NCBI GenBank assembly: GCA_944387055.1
Contig: CALXDL010000062.1
Location: forward strand, 1-60,654
Direction of reading: 5' to 3'
Length of the DNA: 60,654 nucleotides
From: an uncultured Oscillospiraceae bacterium
Lineage (GTDB): Bacteria; Bacillota; Clostridia; Oscillospirales; Oscillospiraceae
The notes under the pieces were generated by a model. That model did no database searches, was not told the origin of the DNA, and saw only the letters and a list, made by a program, of their open reading frames with translations. Positions 1 through 7,038 of this stretch are shown here, in pieces. The translations under genes and the position numbers were made by a program. Within the stretch, counting starts at the first letter, position 1. Each line of letters starts with the position of its first letter.

Positions 1-2
1 CC

Positions 3-950
3 GTCATCAATGACATCCTGGAAGTCCTCCAGCAGTTGGCCCAGGCCGGCAAGAAGCTGCTGATCATCGCCGAGGACGTGGAGGGCGAGGCCCTGTCCAC
101 CCTGATCGTCAACCGTCTGCGCGGCACGCTGAACGTCGTGGCCGTCAAGGCCCCCGGCTTCGGTGACCGCCGCAAGGAGATGCTGCAGGATATCGCCACC
201 CTGACCGGCGGCACCGTGATCAGCGAAGAGGTCGGTCTGGAGCTCAAGAGCGCCACCATCGACATGCTGGGCCGTGCCCGTCAGGTGAAGGTCACCAAGG
301 AGAACACCACCATCGTGGACGGCGCTGGTGACAGCCAGGCCATCAAGGACCGGGTCTCTCAGATCCGCGCTCAGATCGGCACCACCACCTCTGAGTATGA
401 CAAGGAGAAGCTCCAGGAGCGTCTGGCCAAGCTGGCCGGCGGCGTGGCCGTCATCAAGGTCGGCGCTGCCACTGAGACCGAGATGAAGGAGAAGAAGCTC
501 CGCATCGAGGACGCCCTGAATGCCACCCGCGCTGCCGTGGAGGAAGGCGTCGTGGCCGGCGGCGGCACCATCTTCGTCAACGTCATCCCTGCCGTGGAGG
601 CTCTGCTGGACACGGTCGAGGGCGATGAGAAGACCGGCGTGCGCATCGTCGCCAAGGCCCTGGAGGCCCCCATCCGTCAGATCGCGGCCAACGCTGGTCT
701 GGATGGCTCTGTGATCTTGGAGAAGGTCCGCTCTTCCGGCAAGAACGGCTACGGCTTCGACGCCTATAAGGAAGAGTACTGCGACATGCTGGCCTCCGGC
801 ATCATCGATCCCGCCAAGGTGACTCGTTCCGCCCTGGAGAACGCCGCTTCCGTGGCTTCCATGGTCCTGACTACCGAGTCTCTGGTGGCTGACAAGCCCG
901 AGCCCCCCGCTCCCGCTCCTGCCTCCCCCGACATGGGCGGCATGTACTAA
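3..950 (+). CDS. groEL: Chaperonin GroEL (60 kDa), C-terminal part
   Basis: This is the 3' part of an ATP-dependent folding chamber subunit; the gene begins before the window and is open from base 3. Recognisable GroEL segments are [16 protein letters not shown], then [13 protein letters not shown], then the equatorial-domain return around [11 protein letters not shown]. The protein ends in DMGGMY, a shortened form of the usual Gly-Met tail. Cytosolic; it normally works with GroES, which would lie upstream. A strong terminator follows about 50 bp after the stop, so this is the last gene of its operon. The family assignment is certain; only completeness is limited by the window edge. Confidence 0.98.
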   Translation, partial: VINDILEVLQQLAQAGKKLLIIAEDVEGEALSTLIVNRLRGTLNVVAVKAPGFGDRRKEMLQDIATLTGGTVISEEVGLELKSATIDMLGRARQVKVTKENTTIVDGAGDSQAIKDRVSQIRAQIGTTTSEYDKEKLQERLAKLAGGVAVIKVGAATETEMKEKKLRIEDALNATRAAVEEGVVAGGGTIFVNVIPAVEALLDTVEGDEKTGVRIVAKALEAPIRQIAANAGLDGSVILEKVRSSGKNGYGFDAYKEEYCDMLASGIIDPAKVTRSALENAASVASMVLTTESLVADKPEPPAPAPASPDMGGMY

Positions 951-997
951 GCAAGAGCCACTGACCCTTGGAACGCTTGGGCCTGTGCACAGATAGG

Positions 998-1047
998 AAA
1001 AAGGAAGCCCGGCGCTCACCATGAGGTGAGCGCCGGGCTTCCTTTTT
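998..1047 (+). terminator. Rho-independent terminator after groEL
   Basis: A perfect 23-bp stem (998-1020 with 1025-1047) closes on the loop ATGA; the arms begin with five A and end with five T, so it can work in both directions. GC-rich core GGAAGCCCGGCGCTCACC. It sits directly downstream of groEL. Confidence 0.95.
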
Positions 1048-1240
1048 GATGGATCACTTTCCAAAATCGGCTGGTCCAGGCCAAGGCGTCCTGCCATCCG
1101 CTTCATTGATATCGATCGTCGGCTGGGAGACATCCAGTTTTAGAGTCGAGCCCCCTTGGTCTAGTCTCTGCTCTTCCATCGCCACTTTCAGACACATTGC
1201 ATCACTATCTTTCTTTTCTCGCCCCGAATCGGTCTAACTC

Positions 1241-2092
1241 ATGGCCCATAACACAGTTTCTGTGTTACCGATAACAAGTAAACAGTTTTTGAATTCCCCT
1301 ATCCATTCTGATAAACTAAACATGGAAGTCATCCTCAGGAAACAATATCCACGCAGGGCAGCAAAATATTTTGAGAACTATTTGAGGAAAGGGTGGAGCA
1401 CTGTGCTGAAAGACGTTCCATATCATACATTGAAGCGGGATGAACGGGCCTATGAGATCTTGATGCTGCGCGACCGATACAACAACACCTTTGCCGCGAT
1501 CGCAAGGGAGTATGGTATCTCCCCCATGCGGGCACGGCAGATATACGTCCGGATGAAGCGGGAGCAGAGCCGCCTATATATCCGGCATATCTCGATCGTG
1601 CTTGGCCATGAGACCACGAAAGATGTCACGGCAGACTTCCGCGCCGCATACCTGCGGTACCAAAGCCTTCCCTATGCTTGCGCATATCTGGAAAAGAAGT
1701 ACAGGGACATCCTGAAGGACTATCGGGCCGGAGAGCCAGGGACGCCCGAGCAGGTCATCAAACGGCTCCCCCTTTCCAAGCGGGAGCCGAGCAGGGCCAT
1801 GATCGCCCGCATGGTCGAGATGCGGGACATCGAAAAAGCGACCTTTCCCGCCATCGCAAGAGAGATGCGGATAACACCGGAAAAGGCAAAGTATCTATAT
1901 GATAGCTTTTATCATCGGAAGGTTTTGGCGCATATCGAGGCGCTGCAGAAAACAGCCAAGACCCCGGCGGAGAAACAAGCGATATGGGACCGGTATTTCC
2001 GCGGGACCAGATCCCCCAAGAAGCGCTATGAGATGATCCTGGAAGAGAAGGCCCATGAGCAGCCGCCATCCCCCAAGGCGCCCAGGGGATGA
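1241..2092 (+). CDS. Hypothetical protein with two sigma-region-4-like HTH repeats
   Basis: I do not recognise a named family. The protein (283 aa from the first ATG) is basic and helical and contains two similar helix-turn-helix units 118 residues apart: TFAAIAREYGISPMRARQIY (83-102) and TFPAIAREMRITPEKAKYLY (201-220). Both resemble region 4.2 of sigma factors (the TLEEIG..GVSRERVRQI pattern). Each unit is preceded by a Met/Arg-rich helix and followed by a charged helix. No acidic region-2 domain is seen, so it is not a complete sigma factor. The start is uncertain: ATG 1241 has no clear Shine-Dalgarno, and ATG 1322 is an alternative. A palindrome (AACACAG-TTT-CTGTGTT, 1249-1265) between the two candidate starts looks like a control site and favours the later one. 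Probably nucleic-acid binding. Confidence 0.7.
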   Translation: MAHNTVSVLPITSKQFLNSPIHSDKLNMEVILRKQYPRRAAKYFENYLRKGWSTVLKDVPYHTLKRDERAYEILMLRDRYNNTFAAIAREYGISPMRARQIYVRMKREQSRLYIRHISIVLGHETTKDVTADFRAAYLRYQSLPYACAYLEKKYRDILKDYRAGEPGTPEQVIKRLPLSKREPSRAMIARMVEMRDIEKATFPAIAREMRITPEKAKYLYDSFYHRKVLAHIEALQKTAKTPAEKQAIWDRYFRGTRSPKKRYEMILEEKAHEQPPSPKAPRG

Positions 2093-2149
2093 GCGCGCCG
2101 GAGAGAGGCGTGCGGCGGATGTCCGGGCACCTGCCCGCTGCATCAGGAA

Positions 2150-2178
2150 GGGCGGCGCTTGCAGCAGGAGCGCCGCCC
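2150..2178 (+). terminator. GC-rich hairpin downstream of the HTH-repeat gene
   Basis: GGGCGGCGCT (2150-2159) pairs perfectly with AGCGCCGCCC (2169-2178) across a 9-nt loop. No U-run follows, so termination is only a guess. Confidence 0.4.
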
Positions 2179-2279
2179 CTCTCTCCGCACGCAGATGGAC
2201 CGGGTCGCTTTCTCCTGCAGGCCGCCGGGGCCACGGGTCCCGCCGCCTCTCCCCGTCCCAAATTTTTTTGGATATCCTC

Positions 2280-2309
2280 TTGACATATGCCCCTCTATTC
2301 TGGTATAGT
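2280..2309 (+). promoter_or_regulatory. Sigma-70-type promoter of the tRNA operon
   Basis: TTGACA (2280-2285), 18-bp spacer, TATAGT (2304-2309), about 30 bp ahead of the first tRNA. GC-rich GCCCGTTGCGGGC follows the -10, as is usual at stable-RNA promoters. Confidence 0.8.
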
Positions 2310-2338
2310 AATCAATGCCCGTTGCGGGCAAGCGATTT

Positions 2339-2415
2339 GGCGGCATAGCTCAGTTGGCTAGAGCATGCGGTTCATACCCGCAGTGTCCCCGGTTCAAATC
2401 CAGGTGCCGCTACCA
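2339..2415 (+). tRNA. tRNA-Met (anticodon CAT)
   Basis: A 77-nt cloverleaf with encoded CCA. Acceptor GGCGGCA pairs with TGCCGCT, D stem GCTC/GAGC, anticodon stem TGCGG/CCGCA with loop TTCATAC, T loop TTCAAAT. The T stem (CCCGG/CCAGG) carries one C-A mismatch in the middle. CAT could also be read as Ile2 (lysidine) or initiator; an A-T pair closing the D arm side and the lack of three G-C pairs before the anticodon loop argue against initiator. Confidence 0.93.
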
Positions 2416-2418
2416 TAT

Positions 2419-2446
2419 CCATGAAGCGCCTGCAGGCGCTTCATGG
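2419..2446 (+). repeat. Perfect hairpin between tRNA-Met and tRNA-Glu
   Basis: CCATGAAGCGCC (2419-2430) and GGCGCTTCATGG (2435-2446) form a 12-bp perfect stem with loop TGCA. It has no T-run, and the next tRNA has no promoter of its own that I can see, so a processing element is more likely than a terminator. Confidence 0.75.
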
Positions 2447-2459
2447 ACCTCCCCAAAAT

Positions 2460-2534
2460 GGCCCGTTGGTCAAGTGGTTAAGACACGGCCCTTTCACGGC
2501 TGTAACATGGGTTCGAATCCCGTACGGGTCACCA
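2460..2534 (+). tRNA. tRNA-Glu (anticodon TTC)
   Basis: A 75-nt cloverleaf with encoded CCA. Acceptor GGCCCGT pairs with ACGGGTC; anticodon stem CGGCC/GGCTG holds loop CTTTCAC, giving anticodon TTC. T arm ATGGG-TTCGAAT-CCCGT is intact. Confidence 0.97.
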
Positions 2535-2535
2535 T

Positions 2536-2573
2536 CCCATAAGACGCTGTGATATCCCGCGGCGTCTTATGGG
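2536..2573 (+). repeat. Perfect hairpin between tRNA-Glu and tRNA-Val
   Basis: CCCATAAGACGC (2536-2547) is an exact inverted copy of GCGTCTTATGGG (2562-2573), a 12-bp stem with a 14-nt loop. Like the hairpin after tRNA-Met it directly follows the CCA end and lacks a T-run. Confidence 0.75.
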
Positions 2574-2595
2574 ACACAAAAAAGATATCCGTCAT

Positions 2596-2672
2596 GGAGG
2601 CTTAGCTCAGCTGGTTAGAGCGCCTGCTTCACACGCAGGAGGTCACTGGTTCGAGTCCAGTAGTCTCCACCA
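2596..2672 (+). tRNA. tRNA-Val (anticodon CAC)
   Basis: A 77-nt cloverleaf with encoded CCA. Acceptor GGAGGCT pairs with AGTCTCC; anticodon stem CCTGC/GCAGG with loop TTCACAC gives anticodon CAC (codon GTG). T arm CTGG-TTCGAGT-CCAG is intact. Its 3' side borders an AT-rich patch and an integrase remnant. Confidence 0.96.
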
Positions 2673-2720
2673 AAAAGGTCCTGATCTCTTTCAAAATCAG
2701 GACCTTTTCTTTTGTTTTGT
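2673..2720 (+). terminator. Terminator of the tRNA operon
   Basis: AAAAAGGTCCTGAT (2673-2686) pairs with ATCAGGACCTTTT (2696-2708), followed by the T-rich tail TCTTTTGTTTTG. It begins one base after the CCA of tRNA-Val. Confidence 0.92.
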
Positions 2721-2958
2721 AGTGAATAGATTCGCTTCAATTTTCCGTTTTTTCTCCAACCAATACAGCGATAGATTTGGATAGTATGGGATAACAACAA
2801 CCATATCTCTCTTTGCTTAATATTTTTTATTCTGATTTACAAAAAACTCGTTTAGTATATAATTATAACAAATTCTGGCACTTATTGCTTGAATCAATTT
2901 AATCAGTTATTATTTATTATATATTCTCTTCTATGGATGGGCTTTATTAGGAAATTAT

Positions 2959-3186
2959 GTGTTGCTATCAAATATTAGAGATACTATTGGCAAAATAGAA
3001 GCTGCAGAAAAATCAAAATTTGATTCTTTCAATGAATTAGGTCTTGAGCAGCTCGTTGAAATCATTTATCGAGGCTCTGGACAAGACTCTAAGAGCTTCT
3101 ATCGCGCCCTTTTACAAACTGTAAAAAGCAGTTCCCTCTCCCAGAAAGAAGAGCTGATTGATTATATTGAAAAAAGATATTTATAG
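2959..3186 (+). CDS. Small hypothetical protein in an AT-rich patch
   Basis: 75 aa from a GTG start, with AGGA about 8 bases upstream. No family recognised. The sequence is charged and helical, with a central SGQDSKSFYRALL segment and a C-terminal helix ending KRYL. Base composition is far more AT-rich than the neighbouring genes, and an integrase fragment lies just downstream, so it is probably a remnant or cargo of a decayed integrated element. It could also be spurious, as it is short and unflanked by partners. Confidence 0.45.
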   Translation: MLLSNIRDTIGKIEAAEKSKFDSFNELGLEQLVEIIYRGSGQDSKSFYRALLQTVKSSSLSQKEELIDYIEKRYL

Positions 3187-3252
3187 CAGTGCACTTTTTG
3201 AAAAAGATCCAGATGCACTACAGCACTTGCATCTTTCATATCTCCTTCCCAA

Positions 3253-3372
3253 TCACACCCCTATCGTATCCGCTACTTCTCGCATCATGTCCGGCGTAGC
3301 ATGGGTGTAGGTACTGAGGGTGAAGCCCGCGCTGTAATGTCCCAGGGTGCTGGACAAAGCCTTCACATCCCC
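3253..3372 (-). pseudogene. Tyrosine integrase, C-terminal fragment
   Basis: Read on the minus strand, this stretch encodes the last ~40 residues of a phage/conjugative-element tyrosine recombinase: a start like DVKALSSTLGHYSAGFTL, then STYTHATPDMMREVADTIGV and a stop at 3253-3255. The LGH motif and the catalytic Tyr in TYTH are both present, but the frame is closed by a stop immediately upstream (TAG before GGG-GAT), and the rest of the enzyme is absent. This is a relic of an integrated element, close to the tRNA-Val gene that would be a typical attachment site. Confidence 0.85.
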
Positions 3373-3412
3373 CTATTTTTCAGAGACAGCGCCGAGAAGG
3401 TATGTCCGAAAT

Positions 3413-3434
3413 TTGACCGCAGTACCTTGGTCAA
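3413..3434 (+). promoter_or_regulatory. Inverted repeat upstream of the KduD-like gene
   Basis: TTGACC (3413-3418) and GGTCAA (3429-3434) form an inverted repeat with a 10-bp spacer, about 50 bp before the SDR start. It may be an operator; TTGACC could double as a -35 box. Confidence 0.4.
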
Positions 3435-3485
3435 CGTTATCTACTATCTAGATGTTTTATACTGCAAAGATAAGGAGGACAAATC

Positions 3486-4247
3486 ATGGGGAATATGTTT
3501 GATATCCAGGGGCAAAAAGCTATCGTCACAGGTGGGACCCGCGGATTAGGGCGCGGTATGGCAGAAGCTTTGCTGGAAGCTGGCTGCGAAGTTGTGATCG
3601 TCGGCAGCTCTGCCAAAGTGGCAGAAACAGCCGCAGGATTCCGCGAAAAAGGTTATATCTGTAGCGCTGTTCAAGCTGACCTCGGCAAGAAGGGAGAACT
3701 CTATGCAGCGTTTAGGTCCTGTATGGAAAAATTGGGAGACCTGGACATCTTGGTAACTGCTCACGGCATCACTTATCGTCATCAGCCAGAGGAATATCCG
3801 ATCTCGGAATGGGACGAGGTCATAAATGTGAACCTGAACTCCGTATTTTACCTGTGTCAAGAGGCTGGCAAAGTAATGCTGAAAAAGGGCTATGGCAAGA
3901 TCATCAACATCTCATCTATGAACGCTTTCTTCGGAGGATCCGTCGCGCCTGCTTATTCCGCCTCTAAAGGAGGGATCTCCCAGTTGACCAAGGCTTTGAG
4001 CAACGACTGGGCCGGAAAGGGGATCAACGTCAACGCCATCGCTCCCGGCTTTATGGCTACCGATCTGACAGCCGCACTCTGGGATCCCAATAACCCAAGA
4101 TGCAAAGAGATCACTGACCGCATCCCTTCCCATCGCTGGGGCACGCCTGATGATATGAAGGGGATCACGGTGTTCCTGGCATCTCATGCCAGTGATTATA
4201 TCAGCGGAGCGATCATCCCTGTCGACGGAGGATACCTTGTGAAGTAA
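3486..4247 (+). CDS. SDR oxidoreductase, KduD-like
   Basis: NAD(P)-dependent short-chain dehydrogenase, 253 aa, cytosolic. The cofactor loop TGGTRGLG is at 15-22, the NNAG motif is replaced by TAHG (91-94), and the catalytic residues are N117, S143/S144, Y157 and K161 (YSASK). The C-terminal section with DRIPSHRWGTPDDMKG and ASDYISGAIIPVDGGYL closely follows 2-dehydro-3-deoxy-D-gluconate 5-dehydrogenase (KduD), so the substrate is probably a keto sugar acid. Start chosen on AAGGAGG 8 bases upstream. It stands alone between an integrase relic and the IS-like remnant; a link with the sugar-acid cluster 40 kb away is only a suggestion. Confidence 0.85.
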   Translation: MGNMFDIQGQKAIVTGGTRGLGRGMAEALLEAGCEVVIVGSSAKVAETAAGFREKGYICSAVQADLGKKGELYAAFRSCMEKLGDLDILVTAHGITYRHQPEEYPISEWDEVINVNLNSVFYLCQEAGKVMLKKGYGKIINISSMNAFFGGSVAPAYSASKGGISQLTKALSNDWAGKGINVNAIAPGFMATDLTAALWDPNNPRCKEITDRIPSHRWGTPDDMKGITVFLASHASDYISGAIIPVDGGYLVK

Positions 4248-4261
4248 TTCTGGTCCCTCTT

Positions 4262-4420
4262 CTTAGTCATAACTACCGGCTAAGCCGGTGGCTTGTTGAG
4301 TAGGCCTTATAAAGGCCCGTTACCGATAAGCGTCTCAAGACGCGCTGAAATTTATTTCGCTCGCTACTTGAAGCCAAAGCTTTTTCCTCACCAGCAGAGC
4401 TGGTGGTCCTGTCCGCTAAA
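4262..4420 (-). mobile_element. Possible IS200/IS605-type end remnant
   Basis: A non-coding run of closely packed palindromes: ACCGGCT-A-AGCCGGT, AGGCCT-near-AGGCC, GCGTCTCAAGACGC and ACCAGC-AGA-GCTGGT. On the minus strand, the order 'GACGCTTATCGGTAACGGG...CACCGGCTTAGCCGGT' resembles the structured right end (omega-RNA region) of IS200/IS605 elements as I remember them. No transposase or complete TnpB frame is present. Alternative: an unrelated structured RNA or MITE-like repeat. Confidence 0.35.
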
Positions 4421-4432
4421 GCTATACTAAAA

Positions 4433-4470
4433 GAGGCGGAAAGGACGGGATAGTCCGTCCTTTCCGCCTC
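4433..4470 (-). terminator. Terminator downstream of trxB
   Basis: A 16-bp perfect stem (4433-4448 with 4455-4470; core GGCGGAAAGGACGG) with a 6-nt loop. On the minus strand it is followed by TTTTAG, so it ends the trxA-trxB transcript about 110 bp past trxB. Confidence 0.88.
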
Positions 4471-4582
4471 GATATATCTCCGCATGTCGGAAGTCACTGA
4501 TCCGCGTCCAGCAGTCTCCGATCGAGATGCGCCATGGGTCTCAGCAGGAAGGCCCCATCCGGCCACCCCCCTTTCTTCCGCA

Positions 4583-5509
4583 TCAATCGCCGGCTGCCAG
4601 GTATCCTTCTGCCATGTGGACGGCCATCGCGCCGTCCGCTACAGCTGTTACCACCTGGCGAAGCAGTTTTGTCCTCACATCGCCCACTGCATAGACACCG
4701 GGAAGCGCAGTTTCCGTAGTTTCCCCGGCCACTACATAGCCCCTCTCGTCCAGTTCCAGCTGGCCTTTGACCAGCTCCGTCACCGGTCTCCTGCCTACGC
4801 TGATGAACACACCATCACACTGGATGACCGTTTCTTCTCCAGTAACGACGTCTTTCAGCCGCAGGCCCGTAAGTTTGCTGTCATACAGGAGCTCCGTGGC
4901 CACACTGTTCCAACAAAATCCCACATTCTCTGCGGTCATCAAGGGCTTATGATAGATCTTGGTGGCCCGAAGGGTGTCACGGCGGTGGACGATGATGACT
5001 TTTTTGGCAATGCGGCTCAGGAGCAGTGCATCTGCCGCAGCAGAGTTCCCTCCGCCGACGACTGCGACCGTCTTGCCGCGGTAGAACATCCCATCGCAAG
5101 CAGCACAGTAGGCAACGCCCCGGCCGACCAACTCCTTCTCGTGTGCGATGCCCAGTTCTTTCGGATCGGCTCCAGTGGCAAGCACCACCGTCTTGCTGTA
5201 AAATGTCCCCTCGCTGGACTCGATCGCTTTGGGGCACGCTGTGAGGTCCAGTCTCCGGACCTCAGCATACTCCGTCTTGGCGCCAAACCGCTCCGCCTGC
5301 TTCTGGATCTTCTCTCCCAGAGAGAAGCCATCGATGCCATCCTCAAAACCGGGATAATTATCAATCTGATGGGTCAGTGCCATCTGCCCCCCGGCGGACA
5401 GCTTTTCCAGCACCACAACATCCAAGCCCGCTCGGGCGGCATACAGGGCGGCTGTATATCCGCCTGGGCCGCCGCCGATGACGGCCATATCATAAACATG
5501 GCCCTTCAT
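4583..5509 (-). CDS. trxB: Thioredoxin-disulfide reductase
   Basis: FAD- and NADPH-dependent enzyme that reduces thioredoxin; 308 aa, normal length. FAD-binding GGGPGG lies at 12-17, the redox pair C135-A-A-C138 in CAACDG, the NADPH-binding VGGGNSAAAD at 151-160, and the closing FAD motif GVYAVGDVR near residue 270. Its ATG overlaps the thioredoxin stop (TGATG), so the two are translationally coupled and the substrate is the product of the upstream gene. Transcription starts at the CRP-box promoter ahead of the thioredoxin gene. Confidence 0.96.
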   Translation of the reverse strand: MKGHVYDMAVIGGGPGGYTAALYAARAGLDVVVLEKLSAGGQMALTHQIDNYPGFEDGIDGFSLGEKIQKQAERFGAKTEYAEVRRLDLTACPKAIESSEGTFYSKTVVLATGADPKELGIAHEKELVGRGVAYCAACDGMFYRGKTVAVVGGGNSAAADALLLSRIAKKVIIVHRRDTLRATKIYHKPLMTAENVGFCWNSVATELLYDSKLTGLRLKDVVTGEETVIQCDGVFISVGRRPVTELVKGQLELDERGYVVAGETTETALPGVYAVGDVRTKLLRQVVTAVADGAMAVHMAEGYLAAGD

Positions 5510-5844
5510 CAGGTATCCTCCCGATCCGCCAGGACCCGCTGGATGAATCCTTCGATCATCGCTTTGGATGTCGGGGCAACGATAGAATCGACCGCTTTCC
5601 CATCCCGGTAAAACACCAATGTAGGGAGCACTTCGATCCGCTCCAGCTCTGCCAGTGCCGTTTCCTTATCCACATCCACTTTTGCCACAGTGATCTCATT
5701 GCCATAGGTCTCTGCGATCTTCTCGTAGGCCGGACCGATCCGGCGGCAATATCCGCACCAGGGGGCCCAAAAATCCACCAGGACGGGTCTTCCACTTCCC
5801 ACCATCTGGTCAAACTGCATTTTATCCATATCGATAGCCGCCAT
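5509..5844 (-). CDS. trxA: Thioredoxin (paralogue 1)
   Basis: Small redox protein, 111 aa, with an active site WCGYC (C30, C33), one residue different from canonical WCGPC. The cis-Pro segment is VLPTLVFYRDGK. Start placed at the ATG with AAAGGAG 8 bases upstream; the open frame extends further 5' but without a ribosome site. First gene of the trxA-trxB operon, controlled by a promoter with a GTGA palindrome. Cytosolic; partner is TrxB. The Tyr in the active-site loop is seen in some specialised thioredoxins. Confidence 0.94.
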   Translation of the reverse strand: MAAIDMDKMQFDQMVGSGRPVLVDFWAPWCGYCRRIGPAYEKIAETYGNEITVAKVDVDKETALAELERIEVLPTLVFYRDGKAVDSIVAPTSKAMIEGFIQRVLADREDT

Positions 5845-5874
5845 ATCGCCAGCTCCTTTCTTTCGTGTGTCCTT

Positions 5875-5916
5875 AGTATATCCGATCGCAGCGTTTGCTT
5901 CCGTGATGACATCACT
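5875..5916 (-). promoter_or_regulatory. CRP/FNR-box promoter of trxA-trxB
   Basis: On the minus strand, AGTGATGTCATCACG (5902-5916) is followed by exactly 21 bases and the -10 box TATACT (5875-5880). No TTGACA-like -35 lies at the right distance, so the palindrome centre falls near -41, the position of a class II activator. The same arrangement is found at 10106-10147 and 11189-11230. Confidence 0.8.
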
Positions 5917-6031
5917 CATCAGACTGGGTACAATGCCGCTTGCCCTGTCACTCCCTTCCCCGCCAGAGCTGCCGATCGCCAAAGAGAGCCTCTGGCGCCG
6001 CCTCGTTCCATCGGGCATCTCCCTATGAGGA

Positions 6032-6061
6032 GCCGCCTGCCGGAACGTTCCGGCAGGCGGC
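6032..6061 (-). terminator. 30-bp perfect palindrome after desulfoferrodoxin
   Basis: GCCGCCTGCCGGAAC (6032-6046) is followed at once by its inverted copy (6047-6061). It lies 12 bp past the desulfoferrodoxin stop and can fold as a 12-bp GC stem with an AACGTT loop, but there is no U-run. Terminator or mRNA-stabilising hairpin. Confidence 0.6.
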
Positions 6062-6073
6062 AAACGCGGCCCC

Positions 6074-6451
6074 TTACACTTCGGTCATCCACAGGCCATG
6101 GATATTGCAGTACGCGTAAACAGCAACGGCTTTGTCGTCCCCCAGAGAAAAGGAGGCACGGGGGGCATCGCCAGGCTTCAGGATTTTGCTCTGTCCGCCC
6201 CTTTCGGTCTGGACATAGATCCACTCGATATAATGTTCGGGGAGCATGGGATGATCCACACTGCCCACATTGACATTGATGATACTGCCCTCCACAGCAA
6301 CTACGGGCAGATGCTTCTCACCGCTGGCTTCGACCGTATTGGGGACCAGCGCTTCCATCTTCTCACCACAGCAGACCACGGGGACGCCAGCATCATTGAT
6401 CATACCGATCAGGTTGCCGCAGTGGCGGCAGATATAAAACTTAGGTTTCAT
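6074..6451 (-). CDS. dfx: Desulfoferrodoxin (superoxide reductase)
   Basis: Reduces superoxide to hydrogen peroxide without making oxygen, an anaerobe's alternative to superoxide dismutase. 125 aa, cytosolic. The N-terminal desulforedoxin domain supplies the Fe(Cys)4 site (CRHC at 8-11 and a CC pair at 27-28). The C-terminal domain carries the Fe(His)4Cys centre: His in GEKHLPV, His in VDHPMLPEHY and the CNIHG motif. GGAGG precedes the ATG. It is a single-gene unit ending at a palindrome and divergent from the CRP-like regulator. No GTGA box is visible in front of it, so it may be regulated differently from its neighbours. Confidence 0.96.
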   Translation of the reverse strand: MKPKFYICRHCGNLIGMINDAGVPVVCCGEKMEALVPNTVEASGEKHLPVVAVEGSIINVNVGSVDHPMLPEHYIEWIYVQTERGGQSKILKPGDAPRASFSLGDDKAVAVYAYCNIHGLWMTEV

Positions 6452-6469
6452 TCGAATGATCCTCCTTCT

Positions 6470-6979
6470 TGATCTTCACTGCGGACCTCGAAGCGAGGCC
6501 GCACATATTTGCCGACAAGATCGCTCTTGCGGGCCGCAGGGCTGACATGGGGTCCTGGGCGGAAGCATCTCCGCCCTTGATGGACCTACCGACGCCCCGC
6601 TTGCAAGGGAACCTTTTGGTCCCGTCTGTCCTATCTTACCAAGGCTATGGTTTCCGATGGGCCGTTTCCGTTTTTCACGGGACCGAACGGTCTTCCATAG
6701 GGCCCCTGCGGCATCTGGATCTTAGCCTGCACCATCGGTCCGTCCTTTATTTTGAAGATATCTTCCAACTTTTAGCTCCTTTTACCCACCTTGGCAGGCA
6801 TTGGTCCGCTCGGCCTCTTATACGCTCCCAACGAACGCTCTCCAGCTCCATAGAGGCTTGCCCTGATCTATCCAGGGCCTCTCCAGAGGGCCTCCTCAGG
6901 GGACCTGCGGCCAGTTTCTCTACTGGTCCATCCGCACCCTCAGATGCGCCGAGAGCACGGACATAGGGCGATCGACTAA
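6470..6979. other. Non-coding region between desulfoferrodoxin and the CRP-like gene
   Basis: About 500 bp between two divergent genes. An open frame crosses it on the plus strand but has no ribosome site and a low-complexity, Pro/Ser/Arg-rich product, so I do not call it. An imperfect hairpin (GCGGACCTCG...CGAGGCCGC, 6481-6502) lies just upstream of the desulfoferrodoxin Shine-Dalgarno and may be a leader structure. Confidence 0.5.
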
Positions 6980-7008
6980 TTGACATATGTCCAAAATCTG
7001 ATTATACT
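6980..7008 (+). promoter_or_regulatory. Consensus promoter of the CRP/FNR-type gene
   Basis: TTGACA (6980-6985), exactly 17 bp, TATACT (7003-7008); GGGAGG follows just before the start. A near-perfect sigma-70 promoter predicts steady expression of the regulator. Confidence 0.9.
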
Positions 7009-7038
7009 TATCCACAAGAAGGCTCGGGAGGTAATGCC

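Noticed and set aside
1046-1237. Open frame between the groEL terminator and the HTH-repeat gene
   Set aside because: No ribosome binding site, begins inside the terminator tail, Ser-rich non-conserved-looking product.
1266-1281. AAGTAAACAGTTTTT shared with the region before the PrpR-like gene (about 53158)
   Set aside because: AT-rich 14-15-mer; could be chance, and no functional connection is apparent.
6469-6966. 165-codon open frame upstream of the CRP-like gene
   Set aside because: No Shine-Dalgarno; Pro/Ser/Arg-rich; it overlaps the desulfoferrodoxin leader and lies just before a strong promoter of another gene.
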